Part shown: positions 6,512 to 9,619 of the stretch, in pieces
How the letters are laid out: each line of letters begins with the position of its first letter
How positions within the stretch are numbered: the stretch's first letter is position 1
Assembly: GCA_015654915.1 (NCBI GenBank)
Contig: JAATFY010000077.1
Span: 1-9,619 of the forward strand
From: Rhodospirillales bacterium
GTDB lineage: Bacteria > Pseudomonadota > Alphaproteobacteria > UBA9219
Length of the DNA stretch: 9,619 bases
Direction of reading: 5' to 3'
Made by a program: the position numbers and the translations under genes
Notes under the pieces: generated by a model
What the model was told of the DNA's origin: nothing
The model's input: only the letters and a program-made list of their open reading frames with translations
Databases searched by the model: none

Positions 6512-7663
6512 ATGAGCGCAGACCATTCCGAGGCCCAGGCCTACCGCCCGTGGCGGCAGATAGCGCGGCGTAAATGCCGCCAGATCAAGGTCGGCAATGT
6601 GCTGATCGGCGGCGACGCCCCGATTGCCGTGCAATCGATGACCAACACGCTGACCAGCGACGCCAAGGCGACGATTGAACAGATTCGCGGCCTCGAGGAA
6701 GCGGGCGCCGATATTGTGCGCGTGTCGTGCCCCGACGAGGAATCGACGGCAGCCCTGAAAGAAATCGTTCAGGGGTCGAAAGTGCCGATCGTCGCCGACA
6801 TCCATTTCCATTATAAGCGGGGCATCGAAGCCGCCAAGGCCGGCGCCGCTTGTCTGCGCATAAATCCGGGCAATATCGGATCGGAACAGCGCGTGAAGGA
6901 TGTCGTGCAGGCTGCCAAGGACTACGGTTGCGCCATGCGCATCGGCGTCAATGCCGGATCACTGGAACAGGAACTGCTGGAGAAATACGGCGAGCCCTGC
7001 CCCGACGCGATGGTCGAAAGCGCCCTGTCGCACGCCAAGATTCTCGAAGACCATGATTTCTTCAATTTCAAGATCAGCGTCAAGGCGTCGGACGTTTTCC
7101 TGTCGGTCGCCGCCTATCAGGCGCTGGCCGAAGCCTGCGACTATCCTCTGCATATCGGCATCACCGAAGCGGGCGGCTTGCGTTCCGGCACGATCAAAAG
7201 CTCCATCGGCCTCGGCATGCTGCTGTGGTCAGGCATCGGCGACACGGTCCGCGTTTCACTTTCGGCCGAGCCGGTCAAGGAAATCAAGGTCGGTTTCGAA
7301 ATGCTGAAATCTCTTGGCCTGCGTTATCGCGGCGTCACCATCATTTCGTGCCCGTCCTGCGCGCGCCAGAATTTCAACGTCATCAAGACGCTGGAAGTTC
7401 TGGAACAGCGGCTGGCCCATATTACCACGCCGATGTCGGTTTCCGTCATCGGCTGCGTCGTCAACGGTCCCGGCGAAGCGCTAATGACCGATATCGGCTT
7501 CGCGGGTGGCGGCAAGGACACGCATCAGGTCTATATCAAGGGCCAGACCGACCATCGCCTCAAGAACGAAGACATCGTCGCGCATCTGGTCGGCCTTGTC
7601 GAAAAACGCGCCGCCGAGATCGAGGCGGAAAAAGCGCAGCAACTCGACCACGCTGCGGAGTAG
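6512..7663 (+). CDS. ispG: 4-hydroxy-3-methylbut-2-en-1-yl diphosphate synthase (GcpE)
   Basis: The penultimate enzyme of the MEP (non-mevalonate) isoprenoid pathway. It converts MEcPP to HMBPP using a 4Fe-4S cluster and reduced ferredoxin or flavodoxin, supplying precursors for ubiquinone, carotenoids and cell-wall lipid carrier. The 383 residues are typical of the short bacterial form. The N-terminal TIM barrel includes IAVQSMTNTLT (38-48), VRVSCPDEES (69-78), VADIHFHY (94-101) and RINPGNIG (116-123). The C-terminal cluster domain has the ligands Cys280, Cys283 (CPSCARQNF) and Cys315 with Glu322 (VIGCVVNGPGE). All catalytic positions I can name are intact. The ATG at 6512 has GGAG at 6501-6504, 7 bases upstream; another ATG at 6508 is out of frame. 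It follows the RodZ-like gene. Confidence 0.98.
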   Translation: MSADHSEAQAYRPWRQIARRKCRQIKVGNVLIGGDAPIAVQSMTNTLTSDAKATIEQIRGLEEAGADIVRVSCPDEESTAALKEIVQGSKVPIVADIHFHYKRGIEAAKAGAACLRINPGNIGSEQRVKDVVQAAKDYGCAMRIGVNAGSLEQELLEKYGEPCPDAMVESALSHAKILEDHDFFNFKISVKASDVFLSVAAYQALAEACDYPLHIGITEAGGLRSGTIKSSIGLGMLLWSGIGDTVRVSLSAEPVKEIKVGFEMLKSLGLRYRGVTIISCPSCARQNFNVIKTLEVLEQRLAHITTPMSVSVIGCVVNGPGEALMTDIGFAGGGKDTHQVYIKGQTDHRLKNEDIVAHLVGLVEKRAAEIEAEKAQQLDHAAE

Positions 7664-7690
7664 CACGAGGCCTCACATACGATCGAGCAA

Positions 7691-8164
7691 ATGGTGGATT
7701 TTCGTAAAAAGAAAATAATTGCCAATTACGATCAAAACGATGGTGTAGCTGGCGTTGTCTACATCCTCGGAAATCCCGCTTTAGCTTGGAATCATAAAAA
7801 AATAGGATGCAGCCGTTATTCGGGGAAAAAACGCGCCACCGATTTAAATAAGGAAGCAACTACCGCTATGCCTGCCCAGTTCTTTTGCTTATTTGAGCAA
7901 AAGACTATCGATTGCGGCTTAGCCGAGAAAAGGGTTTTTCAGCGTTTGGTTAAATACCGCAAAGGCAAAAAAGGCCAAGAATTTTTTAAGGTTGAGTTTG
8001 AAGAGGCTAGAACAGTGGTAATTGAGGAGTGCCAAAAAGTAGATCAAGAGCACAAGCAGAAGGAAGAGGCGAAAAAAATCATAGAAGGGAAACGGGCGGT
8101 TCTAGGTACAAGAAAGATGCTTGGACGCTACGCTTTACTTACAAAGTTGGAAAAAAAGAAATAA
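7691..8164 (+). CDS. GIY-YIG family protein of the T5orf172/MUG113 type
   Basis: A 157-residue protein with a degenerate GIY-YIG nuclease fold. GVVYILGNPAL (20-30) and KKIGCSRYSGKKRATDLN (36-53) correspond to the GIY and YIG strands and the conserved Arg helix. 'GLAEKRVFQRLVKYRKGKKGQEFFKV' (about 76-101) matches the later part of T5orf172/MUG113 domains, which include phage proteins of unknown function. The tail from about residue 105 is Lys/Glu-rich, charged and probably helical. The domain call is from motif memory. The role is unknown; a nuclease or DNA-binding function is only suggested by the family. The ATG at 7691 has only a weak ribosome site. The gene is about 43% GC over 7741-8160 (179 of 420 bases counted), well below its neighbours, so it looks horizontally acquired. 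It sits 27 bp after ispG and 40 bp before prfA, on the same strand. Confidence 0.75.
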   Translation: MVDFRKKKIIANYDQNDGVAGVVYILGNPALAWNHKKIGCSRYSGKKRATDLNKEATTAMPAQFFCLFEQKTIDCGLAEKRVFQRLVKYRKGKKGQEFFKVEFEEARTVVIEECQKVDQEHKQKEEAKKIIEGKRAVLGTRKMLGRYALLTKLEKKK

Positions 8165-8204
8165 TTATACATACTGAACTCATACCATCGAGGGAATCAA
8201 TACC

Positions 8205-9272
8205 ATGCCCCTTACCGAAACACTCGCCCGCGTCCTCGCGCGGCATGACGAATTGCGCGATACTTTGTCGCAGCCGGGCCTTGCTGCCCAGCAATTCACC
8301 AAGCTTTCGAAGGAATATTCCGACCTCACGCCGGTCTCGGAGGCGATTGCGGAACTAACCAACGCGCAAAAAGAACTGGCCGAAGCCGAAGCGATGCTGG
8401 CCGACCCCGAAATGCAGGCTGAGGCCAAACAGGAGATCGAGAAACTGAAACCGAAAATTCCGGCGCTGGAAAAACAGGTGCAGCGCATGCTGCTGCCGAA
8501 AGACGCGGCGGACGAACGCAATGCCATTCTCGAGATCCGCGCCGGTACCGGCGGCGACGAGGCGGCATTATTCGGCGCCGTGCTGTTCGAAATGTACCGC
8601 AAATACGCCGCCATCCGCGGCTGGCGGTTTGAGGTGATGGAATTGTCGGAAAACGATCTTGGCGGCGTCAAGGAAGGCATCGCCACCATCAGCGGCAAAG
8701 GCGTCTTCGCGCGCATGAAGTTCGAATCCGGCGTGCAGCGCGTGCAGCGCGTGCCGCAGACCGAAGCGTCGGGCCGCGTGCATACATCGACCGCCACCGT
8801 CGCCGTTCTGCCGGAAATGGAAGATGTCGATATCAATATCGACGAAAAGGACTTGAAGATCGACGTCTACGGCGCCTCGGGCGCCGGCGGCCAGCATGTC
8901 AACAAGACCGAAAGCGCCGTGCGCATTACCCATCTGCCAACCGGCATCGTGGTGGCGATGCAGGCGGAACGCTCGCAGATCAAGAACCGCTCCAAGGCGA
9001 TGAAAATCCTGCGCGCGCGCATGTATGAACGCGAACGCAGCGCCATAGCTTCCGCCCACGCCGCTGAACGCAAAAGCCAGGTGGGGACCGGCGACCGGTC
9101 CGAGCGCATCCGTACCTACAATTTCCCGCAAGGCCGTGTCAGCGACCACCGCATCGAGATGACCTTGTACAAGATCGACGACGTCCTTAACGGCACGGCG
9201 CTGGACGAATTCATCGACGCGCTGATCACCAAGGACGAGGCGGAAAAACTTGCCGAGCTCACCGCCAACTGA
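8205..9272 (+). CDS. prfA: Peptide chain release factor 1
   Basis: Reads UAA and UAG stop codons in the ribosome A site and triggers release of the finished peptide. The 355 residues are the normal length. Domain 1 is an N-terminal helical region (1-100). AGTGGDEAA (113-121) starts the core. The codon-recognition tripeptide is PQT at 184-186 in RVPQTEASGRVHTSTATVAVLPE; this P-x-T marks RF1 and not RF2, which has SPF. GGQ is at 228-230 in GAGGQHVNKTESAVR, the catalytic peptidyl-transferase-centre loop. Gln230 is the residue methylated by PrmC, encoded immediately downstream. The ATG at 8205 has AGGGA at 8191-8195, 9 bases upstream. It follows the GIY-YIG gene. Confidence 0.98.
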   Translation: MPLTETLARVLARHDELRDTLSQPGLAAQQFTKLSKEYSDLTPVSEAIAELTNAQKELAEAEAMLADPEMQAEAKQEIEKLKPKIPALEKQVQRMLLPKDAADERNAILEIRAGTGGDEAALFGAVLFEMYRKYAAIRGWRFEVMELSENDLGGVKEGIATISGKGVFARMKFESGVQRVQRVPQTEASGRVHTSTATVAVLPEMEDVDINIDEKDLKIDVYGASGAGGQHVNKTESAVRITHLPTGIVVAMQAERSQIKNRSKAMKILRARMYERERSAIASAHAAERKSQVGTGDRSERIRTYNFPQGRVSDHRIEMTLYKIDDVLNGTALDEFIDALITKDEAEKLAELTAN

Positions 9273-9619
9273 CGCGAAAAAAACTGTCCGGCTGGCCGAT
9301 ATTATGGCCGGCGCGCTGCAACGTTTTGGCGCCGCCGGTATCGACAACGCCGCGCTGGACGCACGGATTCTTGTCATGCACGCGCTTGATATCGACCGTG
9401 CCGATCTGTTCGCCCAGTCGGAACGGATTCTGACGGAAGAAGAAACCGGCCGCATCCGGACGCTGATCGACCGCCGCGCCGCGCATGAGCCGGTCGCCCG
9501 CATTCTGGGCGAACGCGAATTCTGGGGGCTGCCTTTCAGCCTCAACGAAGCCACATTGGAGCCGCGCCCCGACAGCGAAACGCTTATCGAAGCCACGTTA
9601 AAAACGATAACGAAACGCG
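9250..9619 (+). CDS. prmC: Peptide chain release factor N5-glutamine methyltransferase, N-terminal part (C-terminus beyond the window)
   Basis: Methylates the GGQ glutamine of release factors using SAM. The frame is open to the right edge, giving 123 residues. It shows the helical N-terminal release-factor-binding domain (VRLADIMAGALQRFGAAGI with ALDARILVMHALDIDRADL, about 13-53), then PVARILGEREFWGLPFSL (81-98) and LEPRPDSETLIEA (103-115), the equivalent of the family's PRPDTE segment. The SAM motif and the NPPY catalytic motif lie beyond the window. The start is a TTG at 9250 inside prfA, which overlaps it by 23 bp. It has a GAGG Shine-Dalgarno at 9237-9240, 9 bases before it, inside the prfA coding region. 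The next possible start is an ATG at 9304 without a ribosome site, which would remove the beginning of the conserved helix. This overlap suggests translational coupling, so RF1 and its modifying enzyme are made together. Confidence 0.9.
   Translation, partial: MPSSPPTDAKKTVRLADIMAGALQRFGAAGIDNAALDARILVMHALDIDRADLFAQSERILTEEETGRIRTLIDRRAAHEPVARILGEREFWGLPFSLNEATLEPRPDSETLIEATLKTITKR

Noticed and set aside
8568..9596. Minus-strand ORF of 342 codons across prfA and prmC
   Set aside because: It is antisense to two clearly identified genes with intact motifs. Long antisense ORFs are expected from the codon bias of GC-rich DNA, and the translation shows no family motif.

Overview
The window looks like chromosome of an alphaproteobacterium. 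The basis is family-level: an alphaproteobacterial-type ubiG / aspartokinase divergent pair, a RodZ-like regulator directly upstream of ispG, and a prfA-prmC pair, all in GC-rich DNA with strong C/G third positions. I cannot place it more finely; a Rhodospirillales- or Micavibrio-like lineage is only a guess. Most of the window is housekeeping, with two AT-richer accessory-looking genes between the core genes.

Left part (1-1051), minus strand: ubiG (ubiquinone O-methyltransferase) followed 12 bp later by an exoD-family membrane protein that runs off the left edge. Between ubiG and the rightward lysC lies a 102-bp imperfect palindrome (1082-1183), built like a REP/MITE-type repeat and ending 16 bp before the lysC start codon.

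Centre-left (1200-4167), plus strand: a tight, overlapping three-gene unit. It holds lysC (aspartokinase, with a well-placed internal start that may make a separate regulatory subunit), a C-factor/CsgA-type short-chain dehydrogenase, and a FabK/nitronate-monooxygenase-type flavoenzyme. Stop and start codons overlap at both junctions, so translational coupling is likely.

Centre (4168-5409): an AT-rich intergenic region with a perfect TATAAT box and a 12-bp perfect palindrome, then an unrecognised 363-residue protein with an Ala/Thr-rich linker and a helical C-terminal segment.

Centre-right (5469-7663): a RodZ-like membrane HTH protein, a candidate promoter, and ispG (4Fe-4S enzyme of the MEP isoprenoid pathway). 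Next comes a small, AT-rich gene for a T5orf172/MUG113-type GIY-YIG protein (7691-8164), in a slot where many alphaproteobacteria carry hisS.

Right end (8205-9619): prfA (release factor 1, with PQT and GGQ motifs) and the start of prmC, whose product methylates the GGQ glutamine of RF1. prmC probably starts at a TTG inside prfA. I see no CRISPR array, tRNA, rRNA, transposase or convincing defence system. The least explained items are the orphan gene at 4318, the palindrome before lysC and the GIY-YIG gene.
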